From an uncultured Bacteroidales bacterium (GTDB taxonomy: Bacteria; Bacteroidota; Bacteroidia; Bacteroidales; UBA3663), in the NCBI GenBank assembly GCA_902779265.1, contig CACZAY010000027.1, forward strand, positions 1 to 43,044: a stretch of 43,044 bases of DNA. The letters are read 5' to 3'. The notes beneath the pieces were generated by a model. That model did not search any database. It had not been told where the DNA came from and saw only the letters and a list, made by a program, of their open reading frames with translations. The translations under genes were made by a program, and so were the position numbers. This document shows positions 17,358-25,955 of the stretch, piece by piece (within the stretch, counting starts at the first letter, position 1; each line of letters begins with the position of its first letter).

Positions 17358-19415
17358 ATGAAACACATCTCTCTACTCGTATCTCTCTTTCTTGCGGCGG
17401 CATGCACATTGGCCGAGAACCTGAAAGAGTCATTTGAATCGGGACTGCCCAGCTCTGCGTCATCGGCCGAAACCACCGTGGCTTTGGCGTCGGGCGACTG
17501 GAAAATCAAGGGCGTCTATGCGAAGACGGACAACGGCTCGAAACGCGCCACGATGAGTGGCGGCGGCTACGTGATTACGCCCGAGTTGTGTCAGCCGGGC
17601 AACGTGTCGTTCAAGCATCGCGCATCGGGCAACGGCAAGAAACTGCTGGTCGAAAAGTCGGTCGATGGCGGCGCTACGTGGTCGGAAATCGGCACGGCGA
17701 CCATCTCGTCATCGTCCAACTACGGCAGCAGCTCGTTCAAGGTCAATTCGGATGAGGACGACACCGCCGTGCAAATCCGTTTCACCTGCCAGAGCGCGAC
17801 CATCTACTTGGACGACATCGACATCTCGTTGAACTCGGCATCGGCCAACATCACAGACGACGAGACACCCGATCCGACCTACATCACCGAGGGCATTCCT
17901 GTGCCGACACGGCCTTTCCCGACGCCTCTGCACGAATATTTCATTGCTCCCAATGGCAACGACGTGACGGGCGACGGCTCGTTCGAGAAGCCTTGGCTCA
18001 ACCTGCAATATGCCGTTGATCATGCCGTTGCGGGCGACCATATCGTCTGTCGCGGCGGCACGTACACCCCGACCTACAAGAAGGATGGAGAGAAATACAC
18101 TGTGCGCATCACGACTTCGGGTACGGCCGATGCACCAATCGTCATCCGCAACTACGAAAACGAACTGCCCATCTTCGACTTCAAGCAGCAGCTGTTGGAC
18201 AACAGCATCGGCGACCGCGGCATCCTCCTGACGGGCAACCACTGGTGGCTGTTCGGCCTGCACATCACCCACGCGGCCGACAACGGCATCAAGCTCGAAG
18301 GCTCGTACAACCGCATCGAGCGTTGCCAGTTCTCCTACAACCTCGACACGGGTCTGCAGCTCGGCTTCGGCCACGACTTCAGTGCGACGGGTTTCGGCTC
18401 GAAGAACGACGGCACGTATTGCGCCTACAACGACATCATCGACTGCGACTCCTATTATAATTGCGACTACGACAGCAACTACGGCTCGGATGCCGATGGC
18501 TTTGCCTGCAAGATGCACAACGGCAAGGGCAACCGCTTCATCCGTTGTCGCGCATGGCACAATTCCGACGACGCGTGGGACCTCTACGAGACCGATTTCA
18601 GCGTCGTGCTCGTAGAATGTTGGGCGTGGGAGTCGGGCAAGGCGGCCGACCACACTTGGGTCAAGGACTACGTGACGAAGGGCGGCTCGATGTCCTTCTC
18701 GGGCAACGGCAACGGCATCAAGCTGGGCGGCAACGGCACGGGCGGTTCGTCGCGGGGCATCCACTACGCGATTAACTGCATCTCGTTCGGCAACAACAAC
18801 GGCAGCTCGGTCAAGGGCTTCGACTGCAACAGCCACAAGGAGGGGCACGTGCTCATCGGATGCCTCGGCTTCGACAACAGCTACGACTTCATGTTCGAGA
18901 GCGGAGGTTCATCGGCCGACACCTATTTCTGCAACAACATCTGTCTGGGACGGCAGGAGATCTGTGTGGGCGGCGACGACTGGAATGCCATCGCATCGCC
19001 CATGTCGAAGAACGGCTGGACGAACCACCTCGTGACGGGCATCGGCCGCGAAGATTTCATTTCGCTCGACGAGGAGGAGGCGCTCAAGCCGCGTGCCGTT
19101 GACGGTTCCCTGCCGCGACGCTTCGGCCGTCTGGCTGCCGACAGCAAGCTCATCGATGCGGGCGATGCGACATACGAATCGACCTGCGGCGTCTATCAGC
19201 AGCTTGTGGCCGATTTCCCGTTCCTCGCTCGCACCGTCACCGGCCAGTCGCGCGACATCGGCCCTTACGAACGTCCGGCCAGCGATGACGTGAGCGAAAT
19301 CCGCGTAGTGAGGTCGGCGGACAAGAAAAGGGCCACAAAGGCTATCCGCAACGGCCATTTCGTCATCGAACATAACGGACTGACGGTCAACGCTATCGGC
19401 CAAAAAATGAAATAA
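17358..19415 (+). CDS. Secreted pectate lyase-like protein, PL9 family
   Basis: A polysaccharide lyase expected to cleave galacturonan by beta-elimination. It has a signal peptide (MKHISLLVSLFLAAACTLAE), then a beta-sandwich-like region at about 20-165 (GDWKIKGVYAK, TIYLDDIDISL). From about 190 a right-handed beta-helix follows: YFIAPNGNDVTGDGSFEKPWLNLQYAVD, GNHWWLFGLHITHAADNGI, DADGFACKMHNGKGNRFIRCRAWHNSDDAWDLYE. That Asp-rich calcium-site region is characteristic of PL9. The last ~25 residues (GHFVIEHNGLTVNAIGQKMK) resemble the C-terminal tails of surface-sorted Bacteroidetes proteins. It complements PL11 and GH106 in pectin use, although aroE and repeat elements lie upstream. Confidence 0.85.
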   Translation: MKHISLLVSLFLAAACTLAENLKESFESGLPSSASSAETTVALASGDWKIKGVYAKTDNGSKRATMSGGGYVITPELCQPGNVSFKHRASGNGKKLLVEKSVDGGATWSEIGTATISSSSNYGSSSFKVNSDEDDTAVQIRFTCQSATIYLDDIDISLNSASANITDDETPDPTYITEGIPVPTRPFPTPLHEYFIAPNGNDVTGDGSFEKPWLNLQYAVDHAVAGDHIVCRGGTYTPTYKKDGEKYTVRITTSGTADAPIVIRNYENELPIFDFKQQLLDNSIGDRGILLTGNHWWLFGLHITHAADNGIKLEGSYNRIERCQFSYNLDTGLQLGFGHDFSATGFGSKNDGTYCAYNDIIDCDSYYNCDYDSNYGSDADGFACKMHNGKGNRFIRCRAWHNSDDAWDLYETDFSVVLVECWAWESGKAADHTWVKDYVTKGGSMSFSGNGNGIKLGGNGTGGSSRGIHYAINCISFGNNNGSSVKGFDCNSHKEGHVLIGCLGFDNSYDFMFESGGSSADTYFCNNICLGRQEICVGGDDWNAIASPMSKNGWTNHLVTGIGREDFISLDEEEALKPRAVDGSLPRRFGRLAADSKLIDAGDATYESTCGVYQQLVADFPFLARTVTGQSRDIGPYERPASDDVSEIRVVRSADKKRATKAIRNGHFVIEHNGLTVNAIGQKMK

Positions 19416-19440
19416 GGCACATTGGCCGTAAACAGAAGAA

Positions 19441-19483
19441 AAAAAACAGTCACCGGTGTTTTGGGCATCGGTGACTGTTTTTT
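19441..19483. terminator. Bidirectional terminator hairpin
   Basis: An 18-bp stem, AAAAAACAGTCACCGGTG (19441-19458) pairing with 19466-19483 with one wobble and a 7-base loop. The A run on one side and T run on the other let it serve both the PL9 gene and the convergent gene at 19500-21383. Confidence 0.88.
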
Positions 19484-19499
19484 GTCGGATTGCGGAGTC

Positions 19500-21383
19500 T
19501 TACTTCTTGATCTTTGCAATGATTTGGGCCACAGTGTCGGCATTCTTCTGGAATTCGGCATTCTTGGTGGTCTTGGCCAATGTCTCCCACAGCTGTTTGG
19601 CGACGTTCAGGTTGCGCACGGCATCGCCATAACGGCGGATTTTCGCATCGGCCTGAGCCTGACCGCATTTGGTGTGAATCATCGCCATGTCCTGGCAGAG
19701 CTGTCCGTCGAGGCGCATGTTGTTCAGCACGACGAACTGGCGGATGACCTTCTCGTAGGTGCCGCACTCGGCCAACAGACCGCCCGTGCCATGCTGCATC
19801 GCACCGAGTTCGAGGGCTGCGTTGATGGCGAAGTGGATGACGCGGCCGTCGCGCGGATATGCCTTGAAGCAGTCGAGCGCGAGATTCATATTGGCCGTAA
19901 GCACAACGGTGAGATCGTGGTTCGACTTGTTCTGGCGACGGTAGTGCATGGCCAGCATGTGGTTCGTGACCGACAACGCAAGACGTTGCAGCAGGCCCTG
20001 AGGCGACATCCGTTCGCCGTCCTGCTTCTGGTATTGGCCGACGAGCTTCATCTGCAGGATCTGAGCCTCGACCAGTGCGTCGTATGCCTTGTCGTGACGT
20101 TCAACGTGGTCGCACAGTTCGCCCAGCGACTGGTAGAAGCCGGCCATCTTGGCGAGGTCGGCGGTGTCGAGCGATGAATAGTCGCCCTTCGGCTCGTCCA
20201 GAAATGCGTTGAGCAGGCTGATGGCAGGCTCGGTGTAGTTGGTGAACTGCTCCTGCAACTCCTTTGGAAGCGCGTAGTAGAGCTTGGCCATGTCGATGTG
20301 CTGGTTGATGATGTCTTCGGCGATGCGTCCGCGTTCCTCTTCGGTGCGCTTCTCGTCTTGCGTCTGAGCGCGTTCGGCCTTGACGATGGCCTCGAAGAGG
20401 ACGGCGATGGCCTTCGGCTGTGCCATCTCCTGACAGATTTTCAGCGCAATCCAGTATTGGCGAATCTGCTCGCTGCTGATGGTGAGCGGGTCGGCCTGCT
20501 GGAGCGGCGGCATGAGGTAGTTCATGGCAGCGATGAATGCCTGCTGGGCCTCCTGTTCCTGGCGGCGCATACGGGCGTTCTGTGCGATGCGGAGTCGGCC
20601 GATGCCCAAGATGACGGAAATCTCCTGATGGCCTTGGCCGATGAGCTCCTCGACGACCTGAGTGAGACGTTCGGCCGATGGCTTGATGAGTTCGGCATTG
20701 CCCACAATGTTCAGTCCGTCGTTGAGCAGAATCATCAACAGTTTGGTCAGATTTATTTTTTCGCCCTCGCAGCGCGGCATGTCGTAGATGCAGTCCTTCA
20801 CGGCCTGAGGCGCATCCTTCAGCGCCTGTCCGAGTGTGTTTACGGCCAATCGCAATTGCTCGCCCTCGGCCTGGCTGACGTATTCGGCAACGGCAGCCGT
20901 CTCGCCGCCATCGAGCAGCAGGTGGGTAATCTGCACATCGCGTACGATGTCGCCAGCCTCCTTGTGCTCAAGCAGGTAGTAGCCGAGGTCGCTTGCACAG
21001 CTGCGGTGGTTGCCCTCGTCGAGCATCTTGTCCAATTTTTCGCGTAGCTGCGGCGTGAAGTCGTACAACTTGCAGTTCGGCAGTTCGCGGTAGGCGAGGA
21101 AGGGCACGCCGAGCACGTTGTTCCACTCCTCGAAGGTGTCGGGATTGAATTCTTCGCCGATGACAGCCTGCAGGTCGGTGGCTCGCAGTCCGCCGATTGA
21201 TGTCAGGATGTAGCGCACGGGTTCGGCAATCTGGTCGTCGCCCAGAGCCTCGGCCGATGCCTTGATGTAGTCCTCGATGACCTGCGATTCGTCGTCGGTC
21301 AACTTTTCGGTTTTGGCCAAAATGGCCTTGATATTCTCGATTTTCTCGTCGTTGAGTGTTTGTTTGAATTCGTTGATAGTCAT
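19500..21383 (-). CDS. Uncharacterised large helical protein
   Basis: A 627-residue protein that I do not recognise. It has no signal peptide or membrane segment, so it is probably cytosolic. The sequence is mostly charged and helical (MTINEFKQTLNDEKIENIKAILAKTEK...), with a TPR- or HEAT-like texture in the second half (AKMAGFYQSLGELCDHVERHDKAYDALVEAQILQMKLVGQYQ, NMNLALDCFKAYPRDGRVIHFAINAALELG). It ends in Lys-rich helices (TVAQIIAKIKK). It is transcribed alone or from nadE, from which it is separated by composite element copy B. The reading frame is intact and base composition matches the neighbours, so it is a resident gene. Confidence 0.8.
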   Translation of the reverse strand: MTINEFKQTLNDEKIENIKAILAKTEKLTDDESQVIEDYIKASAEALGDDQIAEPVRYILTSIGGLRATDLQAVIGEEFNPDTFEEWNNVLGVPFLAYRELPNCKLYDFTPQLREKLDKMLDEGNHRSCASDLGYYLLEHKEAGDIVRDVQITHLLLDGGETAAVAEYVSQAEGEQLRLAVNTLGQALKDAPQAVKDCIYDMPRCEGEKINLTKLLMILLNDGLNIVGNAELIKPSAERLTQVVEELIGQGHQEISVILGIGRLRIAQNARMRRQEQEAQQAFIAAMNYLMPPLQQADPLTISSEQIRQYWIALKICQEMAQPKAIAVLFEAIVKAERAQTQDEKRTEEERGRIAEDIINQHIDMAKLYYALPKELQEQFTNYTEPAISLLNAFLDEPKGDYSSLDTADLAKMAGFYQSLGELCDHVERHDKAYDALVEAQILQMKLVGQYQKQDGERMSPQGLLQRLALSVTNHMLAMHYRRQNKSNHDLTVVLTANMNLALDCFKAYPRDGRVIHFAINAALELGAMQHGTGGLLAECGTYEKVIRQFVVLNNMRLDGQLCQDMAMIHTKCGQAQADAKIRRYGDAVRNLNVAKQLWETLAKTTKNAEFQKNADTVAQIIAKIKK

Positions 21384-21431
21384 ATTATTTTAATTACAAA
21401 TTACTGATTACATATTTCGGTTTTTGCGTGT

Positions 21432-21649
21432 CTTCATTTCTTTGCCTTGAAGCAAAGAAACGAAGCAAAGAAAGTTCAAGCCTTACGTTGCGCGGCCTGC
21501 AAAAAGGTGGTCTCGCTCGCTTGTAAGCCAAACTCGGCCTATCGGCCTCAAACAGGGCTTACCGCTTCGCAATCCTCACCTTTTTACGGTCGGCCGCTCC
21601 ACTATGGCAGTCCTAACCCGCCGTTTCGTGGTCGTGAACCATTGGCCAT
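21432..21649 (-). repeat. Interspersed intergenic element, copy B
   Basis: A 218-bp element, closely similar to 25956-26170 but on the opposite strand, so both copies have the same orientation relative to the upstream gene. Its terminal hairpin (21432-21444 with 21453-21465) differs in sequence from those of copies A and C but still pairs, with one G-T wobble. The gap 21384-21761 holds nothing else except the hairpin at 21714-21761. Confidence 0.85.
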
Positions 21650-21713
21650 AAACAAGATGGAAACCATTGGCCGTAAAAATAAAAATGTTGGCCATGTTTC
21701 TGTCTTTCTTTTT

Positions 21714-21761
21714 GTATATACTCCCCCTCCCTATATAACGGGAGGGGGCTGGGGGGTGGGT
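21714..21761 (-). repeat. Composite gene-end element, first hairpin (copy B)
   Basis: A 48-bp block directly after the nadE TAG, reading on the minus strand ACCCACC...CCCTCCC-GTTATATA-GGGAGGG...GTATATAC. It has the same layout and length as the block after aroE, with compensated stem changes. Confidence 0.75.
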
Positions 21762-23801
21762 CTACTTCCACAAGGCGGAACTTGCGTCGCTCGGCATTCT
21801 CCAGTCGCCGCGTGGCGAGATGCTCACGGTGCCGACTTTCGGGCCATCGGGCAGGCATGAACGCTTGAACTGCTGCTGGAAGAAGCGGCGCATGAAGGTC
21901 GAGAGCCATTTGCGGATGGTTTCGTCGTCGTAGGTCGCATCGCGTTCGCCGGCATATTCGTCGCTCTGGAATGCCTTCTTGGCCAACATGAAAATCTTGT
22001 CGGCCGATGCACCGAAGCGGAAGAAGTGGTAGAGGAAGAAGTCGTGCAGCTCGTAGGGGCCGACGAGGTCTTCGGTCTTCTGTGCGATGTTGCCCTGCTC
22101 GTCGGTCGGGATGAGTTCGGGACTGATGGGCGTGTCGATGATGTCGAGCAGATATTTGCGCGTCTCCTCGCTGCCGCTCATGGCCACGTAGCGGACAAGG
22201 TATTTGACCAACGTCTTCGGGATGGAGACGTTGACGGCATACATCGACATGTGGTCGCCGTTGTAGGTGCACCAGCCGAGAGCCAGCTCCGATAGGTCGC
22301 CCGTGCCGATGACGATGCCGCCCGTCTGGTTGGACGCATCCATCAGGATCTGCGTGCGTTCGCGAGCCTGACAGTTCTCATAGGTCACATCGTGCACGCT
22401 CGGGTCGATGCCGAGGTCCTTGAAATGCTGGTTGACGGCGTCCTTGATGCTGATTTCCCGCGTAGTGATGCCCAGTGCCTTCATCAGGCCGAGGCTGTTG
22501 CCGTGGGTGCGCTTGCTCGTGCCGAAACCGGGCATGGTGATGCCGACGATGCGGTCGCGCGACCAACCCAGCTTGTCGAAGGCGCGTACGGTGACGAGCA
22601 GGGCCAATGTCGAGTCCAATCCGCCCGAGATGCCCACCACGGCGGTCTTGGCCTGGATGTGTTGCAGACGCGTCACGAGTCCCTGCACCTGGATGTTGAA
22701 GATTTCGGAGCATCGCGCCTCCATATCATCGGCCGAAGCCGGCACGAACGGACGTGGAGCCACGTAGCGGTAGAGTTGCTGCTCGAAGTCGGGGGCCTTG
22801 AGCTTGCTCAGCTGGATTGTCTGGTAGCCGCCCGTGCGAGGCAGGCTGTGCGAGTAGTATTCGCTGTGGAAATCGCGTGTCGAGGCAGAAGCATCGGCCA
22901 TAAGGTTGCAGAATGTGCTCTGCGTGCGGCGCAACACTTTCAGCTTTTCGACATCGACGTCGCGCACCAGAATGTGCGGCTCCATCTGGAAGCGTTCGCT
23001 CTCGCCAAGCAGTGTACCGTTTTCGGCGATGAGACCCTTGCCGGCAAAGACGAGGTCGGTCGATGACTCGCCGAATCCGGCCGAGGCATAGACATAGGCG
23101 CACACCAGACGACCCGACTGGGCCTCGATCATGCGGCGCAGATAGGCGTGCTTGCCCAACACCTCGTTCGAGCACGAGAGGTTGACGATGACCTGTGCGC
23201 CGGCCAATGCCATACGGTTCGACGGAGCCATCGGCACCCAAAGATCCTCGCAGATTTCGATGCCGACGGTCGTGCCCTCGAAGTCGAAAAGCAGGTCTTT
23301 GCCGATGCGGACGCGCTGTTGTACGCGCTTGCCCTTGCGGTCGGTCATCGAAAGTTCGAGCCAGCTGCCATCGGCCACCTCGACGCCCGACGCGAACCAG
23401 CGCGCCTCGTAGAATTCGTTGTAGGTCGGCAGATATATTTTGGGCACGATGCCTGCGATGACACCGTCGCCCAGCAGCACGGCGCAGTTGTACAGACGGT
23501 TGCCCACGGCCAATGGCGCACCCACCACGACGGCCATGTCGATGCCGCGTGTAGCCTCGGCCAGATGCATCAGGGCTTCACGCGCGACCTCAAGCAGCGG
23601 CTGGTGATGGAAAAGGTCGGCACAGGTGTAGCCCGTGAGCGAAAGTTCGGGGAAGGCGAGCAGCTGGACGCCGTCGGCATGTGCCTGACGGATGAGCTCG
23701 ATGTGCTGTTTCAGGTTATATTCGACATCGGCCACCTTGACAGTGGGGATGGCGGTCGCTACGCGAAAAAAGCCGTAGTCGGGAGTTGTTTTTTCCTGCA
23801 T
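21762..23801 (-). CDS. nadE: Glutamine-dependent NAD+ synthetase
   Basis: Final step of NAD synthesis: ATP-dependent amidation of nicotinic-acid adenine dinucleotide using ammonia from glutamine. It is the long two-domain form (679 aa from the ATG at 23801; a TTG at 23810 is less likely). The N-terminal nitrilase-type glutaminase shows the Glu-Lys-Cys triad (FPELSLTG, PKIYLPTYNEFYE, GIEICEDLWVP). The C-terminal synthetase has the PP-loop GISGGLDSTLAL and TMPGFGTSKRT. An internal glutaminase removes the need for free ammonia. The composite hairpin element begins directly at its stop codon. Confidence 0.95.
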   Translation of the reverse strand: MQEKTTPDYGFFRVATAIPTVKVADVEYNLKQHIELIRQAHADGVQLLAFPELSLTGYTCADLFHHQPLLEVAREALMHLAEATRGIDMAVVVGAPLAVGNRLYNCAVLLGDGVIAGIVPKIYLPTYNEFYEARWFASGVEVADGSWLELSMTDRKGKRVQQRVRIGKDLLFDFEGTTVGIEICEDLWVPMAPSNRMALAGAQVIVNLSCSNEVLGKHAYLRRMIEAQSGRLVCAYVYASAGFGESSTDLVFAGKGLIAENGTLLGESERFQMEPHILVRDVDVEKLKVLRRTQSTFCNLMADASASTRDFHSEYYSHSLPRTGGYQTIQLSKLKAPDFEQQLYRYVAPRPFVPASADDMEARCSEIFNIQVQGLVTRLQHIQAKTAVVGISGGLDSTLALLVTVRAFDKLGWSRDRIVGITMPGFGTSKRTHGNSLGLMKALGITTREISIKDAVNQHFKDLGIDPSVHDVTYENCQARERTQILMDASNQTGGIVIGTGDLSELALGWCTYNGDHMSMYAVNVSIPKTLVKYLVRYVAMSGSEETRKYLLDIIDTPISPELIPTDEQGNIAQKTEDLVGPYELHDFFLYHFFRFGASADKIFMLAKKAFQSDEYAGERDATYDDETIRKWLSTFMRRFFQQQFKRSCLPDGPKVGTVSISPRGDWRMPSDASSALWK

Positions 23802-23922
23802 ATTCTTCAAGGGTTGATGAGGGCGTCGAGGGGCGTGTTTCCATGCGTGGGGGGATGACGGCCAATGTCCATTTCCCGCCGCTGCGAGTCCCCCGTCAGA
23901 CCCTTCCTGAGTAAAAATCGCG

Positions 23923-23930
23923 CAAAGATA
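23923..23930 (-). promoter_or_regulatory. nadE: Promoter -7 element (TATCTTTG) for nadE
   Basis: The minus strand reads TATCTTTG, an exact TAnnTTTG match, about 120 bp upstream of the nadE ATG. It pairs with a divergent copy at 24026 serving rnz. Confidence 0.55.
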
Positions 23931-24025
23931 CTCATTTTAAATTTATTCATTGGCCTTTTCGCTGAAAAATTTGAAACGTCGGCCGATTTTCCTCGAAAAA
24001 CAGATGCGATTCCGAAAAAATTCCG

Positions 24026-24033
24026 TATCTTTG
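24026..24033 (+). promoter_or_regulatory. rnz: Promoter -7 element (TATCTTTG) for rnz
   Basis: TATCTTTG lies 76 bp upstream of the rnz ATG at 24110. A possible start at 24041 lies only 7 bases after this element, so the downstream ATG is preferred. Confidence 0.6.
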
Positions 24034-24109
24034 TGGCCGATTGTCCGAAGCCGAGACCCGAATGACACGCGGCCGATGGGCATTGGCCAACACACACACG
24101 ACACATCAC

Positions 24110-25045
24110 ATGGATTGTTTCAACGTCACGATATTGGGTTGCGGCAGCGCCAAACCCACATTGCGCCACAGCCCGTCGGCCCAGGTCGTCGATTTCCGCG
24201 GCAACCGCTTTCTGGTCGATTGCGGCGAGGGCGTTCAGGTCGGCCTGTGCCGCAGCCGCGTGCCGATGGGGAAAATCGGCCACATCTTCCTGAGCCACCT
24301 GCACGGCGACCACTGTCTCGGCCTGACGGGGCTGATTTCGACGCTTGGTCTTGGCCAACGCACCGGCGAAGTCGTCATCCACGGGCCGGCCGACACGGAG
24401 CGGATTTTCAGCCCGCTGTTCAAGTTCTTCTGTCCGGACCTGAGCATGGAGGTGCGTTTCGCACCGTTCGACACGACACAGAGCTGCATCATCTACGAGG
24501 ATCACGCCCTCATCGTCCGCACCATCCCGTTGCACCACCGCGTGCCTTGCAGCGGCTTCCTGTTTGAAGAGAAGCAGCGCGACCGGCATCTGCTGCCCGA
24601 CCGTTGCGAAGAGCTGGGCATCCCCATCGCCTACTATCAGGGCATCAAGAAGGGAATGGACTGGACCGACCCCGAAAGCGGCAGAGTTGTGGCCAATGAC
24701 CTCCTCACGACACCCGGCGAACGCGGCCGCAAGTACGCCTATTGCAGCGACACCATCTACGCCGAGAGCGTCGTGCCCATCATCGAGGGGGCAGACGTGC
24801 TATACCACGAGGCGACCTACACGCACGACGAACTTGCCAAGGCGCGTCAGCGCGGCCACAGCACGGCATTGCAGGCGGCTCAGATTGCGCAGAAAGCCCA
24901 CGTCGGCAAACTGGTGCTCGGCCACTTCTCCGCGCAGTTCCTCACGGCCGAATCGGAACAGCCGTTGCTCGACGAGGCCCGTTCGCTGTTTCCCAACACG
25001 GTGTTGGCCAACGAGAAAATGACGATAGAAATCGGCCTTGAATGA
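24110..25045 (+). CDS. rnz: Ribonuclease Z
   Basis: A metallo-beta-lactamase-fold endonuclease that trims the 3' trailer from tRNA precursors. The start at 24110 gives MDCFNVTILGCGSAKPT, the normal family N-terminus, and 311 aa. The zinc motif SHLHGDHCLGLTGL is complete. Further metal ligands are expected in IPLHHRVPCSGF, YCSDTIY and GHFSAQF. The sequence LPDRCEELGIPIAYYQGIKKG corresponds to the family's substrate-arm region. It is divergent from nadE and followed by a 59-bp tandem duplication that begins at its own stop codon. Confidence 0.93.
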   Translation: MDCFNVTILGCGSAKPTLRHSPSAQVVDFRGNRFLVDCGEGVQVGLCRSRVPMGKIGHIFLSHLHGDHCLGLTGLISTLGLGQRTGEVVIHGPADTERIFSPLFKFFCPDLSMEVRFAPFDTTQSCIIYEDHALIVRTIPLHHRVPCSGFLFEEKQRDRHLLPDRCEELGIPIAYYQGIKKGMDWTDPESGRVVANDLLTTPGERGRKYAYCSDTIYAESVVPIIEGADVLYHEATYTHDELAKARQRGHSTALQAAQIAQKAHVGKLVLGHFSAQFLTAESEQPLLDEARSLFPNTVLANEKMTIEIGLE

Positions 25046-25160
25046 ACTACGCGAGCAAAGAATCGTTGGCCGAAATTCAAGTATCGACCCTTTTCACTTC
25101 TTGAACTCCGCGAGTGAAAATCATCGGTCGAAACCCAAGTATCGTCCCTTTCACTCCCCT
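25043..25160. repeat. Imperfect 59-bp tandem duplication
   Basis: Unit 1 is 25043-25101, starting with the rnz TGA; unit 2 is 25102-25160. Both follow the pattern TGAACT-CGCGAG...TCG...CAAGTATCG-CCCTTT-CACT. Unit 2 also carries the TATCGTCCCTTT leader motif that recurs before apgM. Confidence 0.75.
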
Positions 25161-25178
25161 TAAACGCCCTTAAACACA

Positions 25179-25832
25179 ATGCACATCGCAATCGCAGGCA
25201 ATATCGGCTCCGGCAAATCGACGCTCACGCGCATGTTGGCCAAGCACTACGGCTGGGAACCAAAGTTCGAGGCTGTGGCCGACAATCCATATCTGGAGGA
25301 CTACTACGCGGATATTTTGCGCTGGTCGTTCAATCTGGAGGTCTATTTTCTGAAACACCGTTTCGAGGATTTGCTCGACATCGCCCGATGCGGCCACGAC
25401 GTGATCCAGGACCGCACAATCTACGAGGGCGTCTATGTGTTTGTGGCCAACAACTACGCGCAGGGCAACCTCTCGCGGCGCGACTACGAGACCTTCATGG
25501 CACTGTTCGAGCAGATGATGGGACTTGTGCCCGAACCCGACCTGATGATTTATCTGCGCGCCTCGCTGCCCCACCTTTTCAGCAACATCCAGCGACGCGG
25601 CCGCGACTACGAACAGAGCATCAGTATCGACTATCTGCAAGGCGTGAACGAACGCTACGAGGATTTCATCGCCAATAAATATCATGGCCGCGTGCTGATC
25701 ATCGACAAGGATCCGCTCGACTTCGAACATAATCCGCTCGACTTCCGCTCGATTACCGACAGGATCGATTCGGCACTGTTCGGACTGTTCGACCCCCTCC
25801 CGACCTCCCCGAGGGGAGGGGACAGACCCTAA
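25179..25832 (+). CDS. Deoxynucleoside kinase, first tandem copy, with repeat-derived tail
   Basis: A dAK/dGK-type kinase that phosphorylates deoxynucleosides for dNTP salvage. It has the P-loop GNIGSGKS at residues 7-14, the ERS-like motif QDRTIYEG and the lid-like RRGRDYEQSI. The kinase proper ends at SALFGLF, exactly where the second copy stops. Here the reading frame continues through DPLPTSPRGGDRP, because the GC-rich hairpin repeat at 25791 begins at the position of the expected stop. Translation ends at a TAA inside the next repeat block. The extra 13 residues are therefore repeat-derived and probably dispensable. The gene lies upstream of a paralogue, separated by element copy C. Confidence 0.9.
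   Translation: MHIAIAGNIGSGKSTLTRMLAKHYGWEPKFEAVADNPYLEDYYADILRWSFNLEVYFLKHRFEDLLDIARCGHDVIQDRTIYEGVYVFVANNYAQGNLSRRDYETFMALFEQMMGLVPEPDLMIYLRASLPHLFSNIQRRGRDYEQSISIDYLQGVNERYEDFIANKYHGRVLIIDKDPLDFEHNPLDFRSITDRIDSALFGLFDPLPTSPRGGDRP
25791..25822 (+). repeat. GC-rich hairpin repeat inside the first kinase gene
   Basis: A full copy of the stop-adjacent repeat (GACCCCCTCCCGACC, then the palindrome CCTCCCCGAGGGGAGG). Elsewhere it lies just outside a stop codon; here it is translated in frame as DPLPTSPRG. Confidence 0.8.
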
Positions 25833-25938
25833 CCCCTGACCTCTGCCCCTCAGCTAAAGCTTCGTCTTCTCGCTGAACGATTATCAATCGTTCTATTCGA
25901 TGCGAGGGTCCCGTTATGTAGGGGAAGGGAGTAAATAC
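25823..25938 (+). repeat. Composite gene-end element, first hairpin (copy C, with insertion)
   Basis: Starts AGACCCTAACCCC and ends GTTATGTAGGGGAAGGGAGT-AAATAC, like the blocks after aroE and nadE, but about 66 bp longer. The insertion holds a perfect palindrome, GAACGATT-ATC-AATCGTTC, within CTCGC...GCGAG. Confidence 0.65.
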
Positions 25939-25955
25939 AAAAGGCTGTTAGGGTT

